NCBI GenBank assembly: GCA_964465145.1
Contig: CAYXJR010000069.1
Coordinates: 1 to 23,756, forward strand
From: JAUVKA01 sp964465145
GTDB taxonomy: Bacteria > Bacteroidota > Bacteroidia > Bacteroidales > UBA12481
Direction: 5' to 3'
Length of the DNA stretch: 23,756 bases
Shown: positions 1-6,841 of the stretch, in pieces
Numbering within the stretch: the stretch's first letter is position 1
How the letters are laid out: every line of letters starts with the position of its first letter
Made by a program: the position numbers and the translations under genes
The notes under the pieces: generated by a model
Database searches by the model: none
What the model was told of the DNA's origin: nothing
The model's input: the letters and a program-made list of their open reading frames with translations, nothing else

Positions 1-16
1 GTTGAGTTTAAACCAT

Positions 17-457
17 CTATATATATTCCTGCGCTTCCAGCCTTATGGCATCAAGTGAAAGCATAACATCCCGGAAAAAGTAGACAGCAGAAATAAGAAT
101 AGCTGTTATTGAAAAAATAAACAGGACATTCCCTATGAACCTCAGGTCAGAATGGGTGGCACGCATGATAACGAGCAAAGGGATGATCAGGCTGCTCATG
201 ATTACACTTAAGGTGATAAACGCTATCGACAGCTTGAGGTAACGGCCACGTTTCAGTAATATTTTAATTTCATGGACTTTAGTCTCCCTCCTGGGAATTT
301 CAGGTTTATCAAGTTCAGCAACCAGGTGCCTGGTACGGTCAATCACCCTACCCAGGCGGTTGGTAATCGTCAATAATAACAAACCAACACCGGAAATGAG
401 GGCTACCGGGGTGATACTCGCCTGCAGAAACTGTATAAAAGATTGAATTGGTTCCAT
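17..457 (-). CDS. DUF2721 family membrane protein
   Basis: A 146-residue inner-membrane protein of unknown function that fits the DUF2721 family in length and layout. Three hydrophobic segments are visible, at about residues 12-32 (containing ITPVALISGVGLLLLTI), 74-97 and 105-128. A basic, charged cytoplasmic stretch with many Arg and Lys lies between the first and second segments, starting with NRLGRVIDRTRHL, which is typical of this family. The ATG start is followed at once by an amphipathic N-terminus, with no signal peptide. It is transcribed away from the phosphate operon and shares a 140-bp intergenic region with its Pho box, but I see no Pho-type repeat on its own side. No role can be assigned from context. 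Confidence 0.8.
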   Translation of the reverse strand: MEPIQSFIQFLQASITPVALISGVGLLLLTITNRLGRVIDRTRHLVAELDKPEIPRRETKVHEIKILLKRGRYLKLSIAFITLSVIMSSLIIPLLVIMRATHSDLRFIGNVLFIFSITAILISAVYFFRDVMLSLDAIRLEAQEYI

Positions 458-522
458 GACTTTTCAATTTGTCTGTTCCGTAAAACTTATGTTTGCAAAG
501 ATAGTGCAGATAAATTTATTAG

Positions 523-564
523 TTGTTGGTTGTAGGTTGTAGGTTGTTGGTTGTAGGTTGTTGA
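523..564 (+). repeat. 7-bp tandem repeat array (TTGTAGG/TTGTTGG)
   Basis: Six consecutive heptamers in perfect register: TTGTTGG at 523, TTGTAGG at 530 and 537, TTGTTGG at 544, TTGTAGG at 551 and TTGTTGA at 558. Units differ only at positions 5 and 7. The array lies between the divergent DUF2721 and porin genes, upstream of the Pho box. Confidence 0.9.
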
Positions 565-569
565 CCCTG

Positions 570-593
570 AATTCCCCAATTCCCCAATTCCCC
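570..593 (+). repeat. 8-bp tandem repeat array (AATTCCCC x3)
   Basis: Three perfect copies of the octamer AATTCCCC at 570, 578 and 586. The array ends five bases before the first Pho-box unit and follows the TTGTAGG heptamer array after five bases. Confidence 0.9.
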
Positions 594-597
594 ACTT

Positions 598-641
598 TGT
601 AACATTAATGTAACATCAACTTAACTGTACTGTAACATTAA
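598..641 (+). promoter_or_regulatory. Pho box: four 11-bp direct repeats
   Basis: Four abutting 11-bp units start at 598, 609, 620 and 631. Units 1 and 4 are identical (TGTAACATTAA), unit 2 is TGTAACATCAA and unit 3 is divergent (CTTAACTGTAC). An 11-bp period with a conserved 7-bp core and a 4-bp A/T-rich spacer is the known architecture of PhoB-type operators (E. coli core CTGTCAT). The operator lies directly in front of a porin-pst-phoU-phoB-phoR operon that encodes a PhoB-type regulator, which makes it the obvious site of phosphate-starvation activation and autoregulation. The last unit ends six bases before a -7-like element, so the repeats occupy the place of the -33 box. Confidence 0.85.
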
Positions 642-646
642 GTGCA

Positions 647-654
647 GATATTTG
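647..654 (+). promoter_or_regulatory. Putative Bacteroidota -7 promoter element
   Basis: The sequence GATATTTG matches the Bacteroidota -7 consensus TAnnTTTG at every fixed position except the first. It lies just downstream of the Pho box and 26 bp before the ATG at 681, which would give a short leader. No good -33 TTTG is visible at the right spacing, as expected when an activator replaces that contact. The assignment rests on position and consensus only. Confidence 0.5.
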
Positions 655-680
655 CATCGGTAAATCAGAAAAACATAAAC

Positions 681-1664
681 ATGAAAAAACTTACAATTAC
701 CCTTGTTTCGATCATTTTTCTAACTGGTGCCGGGTTGGCTCAGGAAACATCAACTTTCACGCCAGGCGGTAAACCATTTGCCCTGGTTTATACAAACCTA
801 CATTACACTACTTCCGGCGGCGAAGGTTCCCCTGCTTTTGAAATAAAAAGGGCCTACCTGGGATATGATTATAAATTCTCTCCCAACTTCTCTGCAAAAA
901 TAAATATCGATGTTGATAACCCGGGTGTGGGGAAATTGCAAATGACAGCCTTCCTTAAAAATGCTTATCTTCAATACAGTAAAAATAAGTTTGATTTTTA
1001 TTTTGGTATGATTTCCACTTTACAATTTAAAGTACAGGAGAAATTCTGGGGAAAAAGATGGATTGCCAAATCCTTCCAGGATGAATATAAAATGGGCCCC
1101 AGCGCAGATATTGGTATGTCCGCAGCCTACGACCTCAGCGATTTTGCCAGTATTGATGCCTGGCTGGTTAACGGGGAAGGATATAAACTTATTCAGGCCG
1201 ACAACAGCCTCAGAGCAGGATTGGGCCTGACGCTAAAACCAGCTAAAGGACTTACTGCCAGGATCTATGCCGACCACATGAAGGATACAGCTGCCCAGCA
1301 AACCCTGGCCACTTTTATCGGTTATCAGGCTAAAACATTTTCCCTGGCCGGCGAATACAACTATCAGCTGAACAACGAGATGAAAGCCGGAAACGACTTT
1401 TCGGGATGGTCGTTTTATACAAGCATTAACCTTGTTAAGAGCTTTAAATTCTTTGGAAGGTATGATAATCTTTCTTCTGTTACCAAAGAAGGAGCCGACA
1501 TGCCATGGAACCTCTCAAAAGACGGCCAGCTATTCATGGCCGGTATCGAATTCAGCCCGATAAAGGGTGTTAAGGTAGCACCCGGTTTTCACGGCTGGAA
1601 GCCTGCAAATACCGATAAGGACTTTGTCAGCGGCCTTTACCTGAATTTCGAATATAACTTTTAG
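681..1664 (+). CDS. Putative phosphate-starvation outer-membrane porin
   Basis: A 327-residue exported beta-barrel protein, probably the outer-membrane channel that supplies phosphate to the Pst transporter. I chose the ATG at 681 rather than the in-frame GTG at 642. The later start begins a clean signal peptide (MKKLTITLVS..., cleavage near GLAQ-ET), while 642 lies inside the promoter, one base after the Pho box. The mature protein alternates aromatic and polar residues in short strands and ends with phenylalanine (LNFEYNF), the usual barrel-insertion signal. It resembles the phosphate-selective porin O/P group in size and style, although similarity to a named porin cannot be tested here. 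It is first in the operon, directly behind the Pho box, and separated from pstS by 121 bp made almost wholly of 7-bp repeats. Confidence 0.75.
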   Translation: MKKLTITLVSIIFLTGAGLAQETSTFTPGGKPFALVYTNLHYTTSGGEGSPAFEIKRAYLGYDYKFSPNFSAKINIDVDNPGVGKLQMTAFLKNAYLQYSKNKFDFYFGMISTLQFKVQEKFWGKRWIAKSFQDEYKMGPSADIGMSAAYDLSDFASIDAWLVNGEGYKLIQADNSLRAGLGLTLKPAKGLTARIYADHMKDTAAQQTLATFIGYQAKTFSLAGEYNYQLNNEMKAGNDFSGWSFYTSINLVKSFKFFGRYDNLSSVTKEGADMPWNLSKDGQLFMAGIEFSPIKGVKVAPGFHGWKPANTDKDFVSGLYLNFEYNF

Positions 1665-1740
1665 GGAACGGTTAACAGGGAACGGGGAACGGTTAACAGG
1701 GAACAGGGAACGGTTAACAGGGAACTGGGAACAGGGATTA
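1664..1740 (+). repeat. 7-bp tandem repeat array (GGGAACG/GTTAACA), 11 units
   Basis: Eleven heptamers in unbroken register. Units are GGGAAC followed by G, A or T, interspersed with GTTAACA at 1671, 1692 and 1713, and a last degenerate unit GGGATTA. The first base of the array is the last base of the porin stop codon TAG (1662-1664). Confidence 0.95.
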
Positions 1741-1755
1741 CTAACTAATTCAAAA

Positions 1756-1783
1756 CTCATAACTCATAATTCATAATTACTAA
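1756..1783 (+). repeat. 7-bp tandem repeat array (CTCATAA/TTCATAA)
   Basis: Four A/T-rich heptamers: CTCATAA at 1756 and 1763, TTCATAA at 1770 and a degenerate TTACTAA at 1777. The array ends two bases before the pstS ATG, so it forms the ribosome landing region. The same unit precedes the sulfatase start at 15874. Confidence 0.9.
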
Positions 1784-1785
1784 TC

Positions 1786-2847
1786 ATGAAAACATTAAAA
1801 CTACTCATAACAATATCCGTCATCACAGCAACTTTGTTTTCTTGCGGTGGTGGAGCCGGTGAAAAAAAAGAAAAAATCCAGCTTTCAGGTGCGGGGGCAA
1901 CATTCCCCCTGCCTTTCTATAACCTTGCAATAAAAAAGTACGCTGAGCAGACTGGAGTAAACATAAGCTACGGAGGTATAGGCAGCGGAGGCGGAATCCG
2001 GAGCCTTAAAGACCAGGTTGTTGACTATGGAGCAACCGATGCTTTTCTGGACGATGCTCAGGCGGCCGAAATGCCCGCGAAAGTTGTGCATATCCCAACA
2101 TGCATCGGTGCAGTTGTGGTTGCCTATAACCTGCCTGGTGTAGATGGACTTAAACTGACCAACAGCCTGCTTATAGATATTCTTATGGGAAAGATAACCA
2201 AATGGGATGATCCCCAGGTAGCTGCCGCCAATGATGGCCTTTCTCTTCCTAACCAGGAGATAACAGTTGTTTTCAGATCGGACGGAAGCGGTACCACCTT
2301 CATTTTCAGCGATTACCTTTGTAAAATAAGCCCGGAATGGGACGGGGCAGTGGGAAAAGGGAAATCGCTGAAATGGCCGGTCGGGATAGGAGCCAAAGGT
2401 AATCCAGGTGTTGCCGGCACTATCAGCCAGACTGTTGGTTCCATCGGGTATCTGGGTTCTGAATTTGCACTTGCACAAAAGATACCTTCTGCCAGCATAA
2501 TGAATTCTTCTGGAATATTTGTTGAGCCAACTATCGAATCGATCAGTGCAGCTGCAAAAGGAGAGATCCCGGCTGATACCCGCGTAATGCTGACGAATTC
2601 CTCAGATCCTGATGCATATCCGATCAGTGGATTTACATGGCTCATCCTGTACCAGGAGCAGGCATTCAATAACAGGTCAAAAGCCCAGGCTGAAGAGACA
2701 CTGAAATACATCGACTGGATGATTGGAACTGAAGCTCAGAAGCTTGCTCCCGCAGTCAATTACGCCCCACTGCCTGAAGTTGCCGTTATGCTTGCCAAAG
2801 GAATTCTGCGTACAGTCACATATAATGGTGAAACAGTTTTAAAGTAA
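1786..2847 (+). CDS. pstS: Phosphate ABC transporter substrate-binding lipoprotein PstS
   Basis: A 353-residue periplasmic phosphate-binding protein of the PstSCAB high-affinity transporter. The N-terminus is a lipoprotein signal with lipobox LFSC, so Cys20 should be lipidated and anchor the protein. Phosphate-binding family motifs follow: SGAGATFPLPFY (residues 34-45), YGGIGSGGGI (62-71), the ATDAFL segment (83-88) and RSDGSGTTFIFSDYL near 172-186, whose Ser, Gly and Thr residues line the phosphate site in PstS proteins. The C-terminal half keeps the GxIGYLG segment. Length is normal for the family. It lies behind the porin and four bases before pstC, inside the Pho-box operon. No truncation or frameshift is seen. 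Confidence 0.95.
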   Translation: MKTLKLLITISVITATLFSCGGGAGEKKEKIQLSGAGATFPLPFYNLAIKKYAEQTGVNISYGGIGSGGGIRSLKDQVVDYGATDAFLDDAQAAEMPAKVVHIPTCIGAVVVAYNLPGVDGLKLTNSLLIDILMGKITKWDDPQVAAANDGLSLPNQEITVVFRSDGSGTTFIFSDYLCKISPEWDGAVGKGKSLKWPVGIGAKGNPGVAGTISQTVGSIGYLGSEFALAQKIPSASIMNSSGIFVEPTIESISAAAKGEIPADTRVMLTNSSDPDAYPISGFTWLILYQEQAFNNRSKAQAEETLKYIDWMIGTEAQKLAPAVNYAPLPEVAVMLAKGILRTVTYNGETVLK

Positions 2848-2851
2848 TCCA

Positions 2852-3706
2852 TTGATTAGCAGTGAAAAGATAACCAAAACTGTTCTGTTCCTTTCTTCGG
2901 GTATTATACTTGTGATATCGGCCGGAATGATTCTTTCGCTTGTTGGCGGATCTGTTCCGGCTTTTAAGGAATTCGGGATAGGATTCATCTGGGGGAACAA
3001 CTGGGATCCCACAACAGGAAAGGAGAGTTATGGGGCCTTGCCCTTTATTGCGGGGACCATTTTAACTTCTTTGCTGGCAATCCTTGTCTGCCTGCCCTTA
3101 TCTTTTTCCACCTCTTTATTTATCGCAGAATATTTCAGGGGGAAGCGCATAGCAAGTATACTGTCCACCATGGTCGACCTGCTGGCCGGTATTCCCTCCA
3201 TCGTCTATGGGCTGTGGGGATTTTATGTGATCCGGCCATTGCTGATCGACCTTGGCCTCAGCTCACAGGGATTTGGCGTATTCACCGCAGGGATCATACT
3301 GGCCATCATGATAATACCTTATGCAACATCGCTTAGCAATGAAATTATCAGGCTTGTCCCTAACGACCTGAAAGAGGCTGCATATTCCCTGGGGGCCACC
3401 CGCATGGAGGTTATTTCCACAGTGATTATTCCAAATGCCCGCTCGGGGATTGTCGCCAGCTACATACTTGCCCTGGGAAGGGCCCTGGGTGAAACAATGG
3501 CGGTAACCATGCTGATCGGCAATACCAACATTATTCCCAAAGGGCTTTTTTCAACAGGAAATACGATGGCTAGCGTGATTGCCAACCAGTTTGGCGAAGC
3601 TGATGGATTAAAACTCAGTTCACTGATAGCCATAGGATTATTACTCTTTGCCATTACCGGCCTGATAAACTGGATCGGTAAGTGGATAATAAAAAAGATG
3701 AGCTGA
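2852..3706 (+). CDS. pstC: Phosphate ABC transporter permease PstC
   Basis: A 284-residue inner-membrane permease that pairs with PstA to form the phosphate channel. Six hydrophobic segments are visible; the first is at about residues 10-30, the last ends near 278. The cytoplasmic EAA loop that docks on PstB is clear at about residues 175-198 (EAAYSLGATRMEVISTVIIPNARSG), followed by the GRALGETMAVTML helix typical of PstC. The start must be the TTG at 2852, four bases after the pstS stop: no ATG or GTG lies in frame before Met26, and starting there would remove most of the first membrane helix. The stop TGA overlaps the pstA ATG by one base (TGATG), which suggests translational coupling. Confidence 0.93.
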   Translation: MISSEKITKTVLFLSSGIILVISAGMILSLVGGSVPAFKEFGIGFIWGNNWDPTTGKESYGALPFIAGTILTSLLAILVCLPLSFSTSLFIAEYFRGKRIASILSTMVDLLAGIPSIVYGLWGFYVIRPLLIDLGLSSQGFGVFTAGIILAIMIIPYATSLSNEIIRLVPNDLKEAAYSLGATRMEVISTVIIPNARSGIVASYILALGRALGETMAVTMLIGNTNIIPKGLFSTGNTMASVIANQFGEADGLKLSSLIAIGLLLFAITGLINWIGKWIIKKMS

Positions 3707-4590
3707 TGGGAGCTTTGGTTACAGAACATATAGCGCATGCAAGGTCCCGGACTTTAAAGAACAGGATTTTCTACGGGCTTGTCATCCTCTTGACAGCAAT
3801 CACAGTGTCTCCTATTGTACTGATAATTTTCAAGTTAATACAAAAAGGATACAAGCAGATCAATATTGGTTTTTTCACAGAACGTACACCGGATACATTT
3901 GAAGCAATGGCAGCGATTGCCAACAATGAGGTAATACCTGGCGGAATTGTCAATGGCATTACAGGTACCCTTTTAATGATTGTCCTTGCTTCGGTAATTG
4001 CTATTCCCCTTGGGATTCTGGTTGGTATCTACCTTTATGAAAATCCAACCCGCAGGTATGCATCATATATCCGTAACATGACCGATATTCTCCAGGGTGT
4101 ACCCTCCATTGTCCTGGGCTTAATAGCATATATGTGGGTTGTCAAATCCATTACACATGGATTCTCAGCCCTGGCCGGCAGCACTGCGCTGGCAATCATG
4201 ATGCTGCCCCTGATAATTAGGTCAAGCGAAGAAACCTTTAAAATGATCCCCGGCCCTGTTAAAGAGGCTGCCCTGGCCCTCGGGGTCCCATATCATAAAG
4301 TTATCCTGAGGGTAATAATTCCTACGGGATTCAGCGGGCTTATGACAGGCATATTGCTGTCAATCTCCAGGATAATAGGTGAAACCGCCCCGCTGATGCT
4401 GACCGCTCTTGGGAGCCAGATGGTTAATCTGAACATCACAAAACCAACCAGCGCGGTACCCCTTCTTATATGGGAGTTTTATAATGATCCAAATATGGCC
4501 GATCTGATCTGGAGTTCATCATTATTTTTGATGGCCCTTATTCTTGCATTAAATTTGATATCTAAATATATAGCCGGTAAAAGCCCATGA
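3706..4590 (+). CDS. pstA: Phosphate ABC transporter permease PstA
   Basis: A 294-residue inner-membrane permease, partner of PstC. I take the ATG at 3706, which shares its A with the pstC stop codon (TGATG). The in-frame GTG at 3682 would overlap pstC by 25 bases and add eight charged residues. After a basic N-terminal tail come a first membrane helix (YGLVILLTAITVSPIVLIIF) and five further hydrophobic segments. The EAA loop is EAALALGVPYHKVILRVIIPTG, followed by the characteristic SRIIGETAPLM helix. The periplasmic insertion after helix 1 (TERTPDTFEAMAA...) is usual for PstA. Its stop overlaps the pstB start by four bases (ATGA). Confidence 0.94.
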   Translation: MGALVTEHIAHARSRTLKNRIFYGLVILLTAITVSPIVLIIFKLIQKGYKQINIGFFTERTPDTFEAMAAIANNEVIPGGIVNGITGTLLMIVLASVIAIPLGILVGIYLYENPTRRYASYIRNMTDILQGVPSIVLGLIAYMWVVKSITHGFSALAGSTALAIMMLPLIIRSSEETFKMIPGPVKEAALALGVPYHKVILRVIIPTGFSGLMTGILLSISRIIGETAPLMLTALGSQMVNLNITKPTSAVPLLIWEFYNDPNMADLIWSSSLFLMALILALNLISKYIAGKSP

Positions 4591-5384
4591 TAAGCATGAC
4601 CCAGCACACAATTGACATAATATTTGAAAACCCTGTGGTTGACAACCAGGATCTTTCAATAGCCTATGAACCTGGCAAATACGCTGTTCAGAAGGTTAAT
4701 GTGGGTTTTCAAAGGAACGCTATCACAGCCATCATGGGGCCTTCAGGATGCGGCAAAAGCACCCTCCTGCGTGCATACAACAGGATGCACGAACTGTACC
4801 CTAATATCATCACGGAGGGCAAAGTCCTCCTGAATGGAAATGACATAAACGAAATGTCAACCATTTCCCTGAGAAGGAAGATAGGTATGGTATTTCAGAG
4901 GCCCAACCCCTTTCCCACCATGAGCATATTCGATAATGTGATTGCGGGCTATAAACTTAATGGTATCCGACTGTGCAAACCGGAACGTGATGAGATTGTA
5001 GAGCGGTCTTTAAAGGATGTCACCTTGTGGGATGAAGTGAAAGATACCCTGGACAAAAAGGGGTCATTCCTTTCAGGGGGCCAGCAGCAAAGGCTGTGTA
5101 TTGCAAGGGCACTGGCATTTAAGCCTGAAGTAATACTTCTGGATGAACCAACATCTGCACTCGATCCTATAGCCACCGCCAAAATTGAGGATATGCTTGT
5201 TGAACTTAAAAAGCAATACTCAATAATTATGGTTACGCATAATATGTCGCAGGCCGCAAGGATATCAGATTATTCCCTGTTTATGTACCTTGGTGAAGCA
5301 ATTGAATTCGGTAAAACGAAGGATATGTTCACACATCCAAAAGATCCAAAAACAGAAGCATACCTTACTGGAAAATTCGGTTAA
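4587..5384 (+). CDS. pstB: Phosphate ABC transporter ATPase PstB
   Basis: A 265-residue cytoplasmic ATPase that powers phosphate import through PstC/PstA. All nucleotide-binding motifs are present: Walker A GPSGCGKST (51-59), the Q-loop in FQRPNPFP (103-110; the RPNPFP string is diagnostic for PstB), ABC signature LSGGQQQRL (162-170), Walker B VILLDEP (182-188, with Asp186 and Glu187) and the H-loop His218 in MVTHNM. The start is ATG 4587, which overlaps the pstA stop as ATGA. A second ATG lies three codons in and cannot be excluded. Length matches the family. It is followed after 31 A-rich bases by phoU, as in many pst operons. Confidence 0.97.
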   Translation: MISMTQHTIDIIFENPVVDNQDLSIAYEPGKYAVQKVNVGFQRNAITAIMGPSGCGKSTLLRAYNRMHELYPNIITEGKVLLNGNDINEMSTISLRRKIGMVFQRPNPFPTMSIFDNVIAGYKLNGIRLCKPERDEIVERSLKDVTLWDEVKDTLDKKGSFLSGGQQQRLCIARALAFKPEVILLDEPTSALDPIATAKIEDMLVELKKQYSIIMVTHNMSQAARISDYSLFMYLGEAIEFGKTKDMFTHPKDPKTEAYLTGKFG

Positions 5385-5415
5385 TGATGATAAAAAAAAG
5401 TAAAACCCGAAAAAA

Positions 5416-6135
5416 ATGAGCATAAGAAAAGAAAAAGCAATTGAAGAAGTACTCCAGCTTATTCATCAGTTTTCAACACAGATACTCTATCAGCTTGACA
5501 TGCTTGAAAAAGTTATTGGCAGCTCAGATATTACTTTCACTAAAAACCAGATTGATGAATTAAGGAAAAGGGAGAGAGTATTTGATCAGCTTGAAGTAGA
5601 GGTCAGTGAACAAATCATCAATTGCATAGTTTTGCACCAGCCTGTGGCTTCCGACCTGCGGTTGATGATATCATGCTACCGGATGTCAATTAACCTTGAG
5701 CGGATAGGCGACCTGGTGATGAATATTGTTAATTTTATTCAGAAAATGAAGGACAGGGCCATACTCAACCTGTTGCCAGGAGTTGTTGATAAAATGCTCA
5801 CATCCAGCATCAATATGGTAAGAAAATCTATTTTGTCGTTCACCAATAAGGATATGGATTATGCACTGTGGACCATTAAGATCGATGCAGAAGTTGATGA
5901 GTTAAACCATAACCTTCTAAAAAAAACACTTTCAAAAAGTGATATTGACAAAGAAACCCGCAATATTATGATGGGCTTCATCCAGTTTAACAGTATCATT
6001 TCAAATATTGAGAGGATTGCAGATCACGCAACCAATATTGCTGAATCATCAATTTATGCAATGGGAGGAACCGACTTGAGGCACAAGAAATTTCCAGAGA
6101 ATTTTAATCCGGATAAACCGGCAACATCAATGTAA
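5416..6135 (+). CDS. phoU: Phosphate signalling regulator PhoU
   Basis: A 239-residue cytoplasmic all-helical protein that links transporter activity to PhoR and represses the Pho response when phosphate is plentiful. The two-repeat PhoU fold is visible: each half carries the metal-cluster motif, NLERIGDLVMNI (93-104) in the first and NIERIADHATNI (197-208) in the second. The QPVASDLRLM helix (75-84) of the first repeat is also typical. It lies between pstB and the response-regulator gene, two bases before the latter. It is slightly longer than some homologs because of a short C-terminal tail containing HKKFPENFNPDKP. Confidence 0.93.
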   Translation: MSIRKEKAIEEVLQLIHQFSTQILYQLDMLEKVIGSSDITFTKNQIDELRKRERVFDQLEVEVSEQIINCIVLHQPVASDLRLMISCYRMSINLERIGDLVMNIVNFIQKMKDRAILNLLPGVVDKMLTSSINMVRKSILSFTNKDMDYALWTIKIDAEVDELNHNLLKKTLSKSDIDKETRNIMMGFIQFNSIISNIERIADHATNIAESSIYAMGGTDLRHKKFPENFNPDKPATSM

Positions 6136-6137
6136 TT

Positions 6138-6833
6138 ATGGATCAGGACTTCATTAAAATACTTGTTGTTGATGATGAAGAGGATTTATGTGAGATCCTT
6201 CAATTCAATCTTGAGAGTCAGGGATACCATGTTTCAGTGGCCTATTCAGCCGAGGAGGCCCTTAAATATAAAATCGAAGATTTTCACCTTATTCTGTTGG
6301 ATGTTATGATGGAAGGTATGTCGGGTTATCGATTTGCCGAAAAGGTTCGCAAGGAACTTGAACTGAGCATTCCAATTATATTCCTTACTGCCAGGGGATC
6401 TGAAAATGATTTACTAACAGGATTCAACCTTGGAGGAGATGACTATATCACCAAACCATTCTCAATAAATGAAGTAACCGCCAGGGTAAAGGCTGTTATC
6501 CGCAGATCAGGTGAAAACACATCTGATACTAACCTAACAATTGACCATGGTGATATCCGATTGAACCTCGAGCAGAAAAGTGTGTCAATCAAGGGAAAGA
6601 GCATCAATCTTGCGCGCAAAGAGTTTGAGATTTTCAGCCTTCTTTTTAGAACCCCCAACCGGATTTTCACCCGTCAGGAAATACTCTTAAGGGTATGGCC
6701 AGAGGAGGTTATAGTTAATGATAGAACTGTGGATGTTAATGTCACCCGGCTTAGGAAAAAACTTGATACGGCTGGAAGGCAGATCAGGAACAAACCAGGT
6801 TATGGATATTATTTTCAAACTGAAGATGAATAA
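6138..6833 (+). CDS. PhoB-type response regulator (OmpR family)
   Basis: A 231-residue two-component response regulator, almost certainly the activator of the Pho box at 598-641. The receiver domain covers about residues 5-120, with the acidic pocket Asp12/Asp13, phosphoacceptor Asp55 (LILLDVMM), conserved Thr84 and Lys106 (DYITKPF). A winged-helix DNA-binding domain follows at about 132-229, ending in the family motif VDVNVTRLRKKL and PGYGYYF. It lies two bases after phoU and eight before the kinase gene, so it is co-transcribed with its probable partner. In Bacteroidota and Firmicutes such regulators may be called PhoB or PhoP, so I leave the symbol blank. Function is inferred from operon context. 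Confidence 0.92.
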   Translation: MDQDFIKILVVDDEEDLCEILQFNLESQGYHVSVAYSAEEALKYKIEDFHLILLDVMMEGMSGYRFAEKVRKELELSIPIIFLTARGSENDLLTGFNLGGDDYITKPFSINEVTARVKAVIRRSGENTSDTNLTIDHGDIRLNLEQKSVSIKGKSINLARKEFEIFSLLFRTPNRIFTRQEILLRVWPEEVIVNDRTVDVNVTRLRKKLDTAGRQIRNKPGYGYYFQTEDE

Positions 6834-6841
6834 ATTACATT

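Noticed and set aside
642..680. GTG at 642 as the porin start
   Set aside because: It lies inside the promoter next to the Pho box and would place 13 extra residues before a perfect signal peptide that starts at 681.
1664..1783. Repeats as a CRISPR array
   Set aside because: Units are 7 bp and contiguous, with no unique spacers; no cas genes are in the window.
1885..2478. Antisense frame of 197 codons opposite pstS
   Set aside because: It is a shadow of a well-supported gene, with no recognisable motif and no independent start context.
5385..5415. Small regulatory RNA or riboswitch between pstB and phoU
   Set aside because: The gap is only 31 bp, A-rich and without any inverted repeat.
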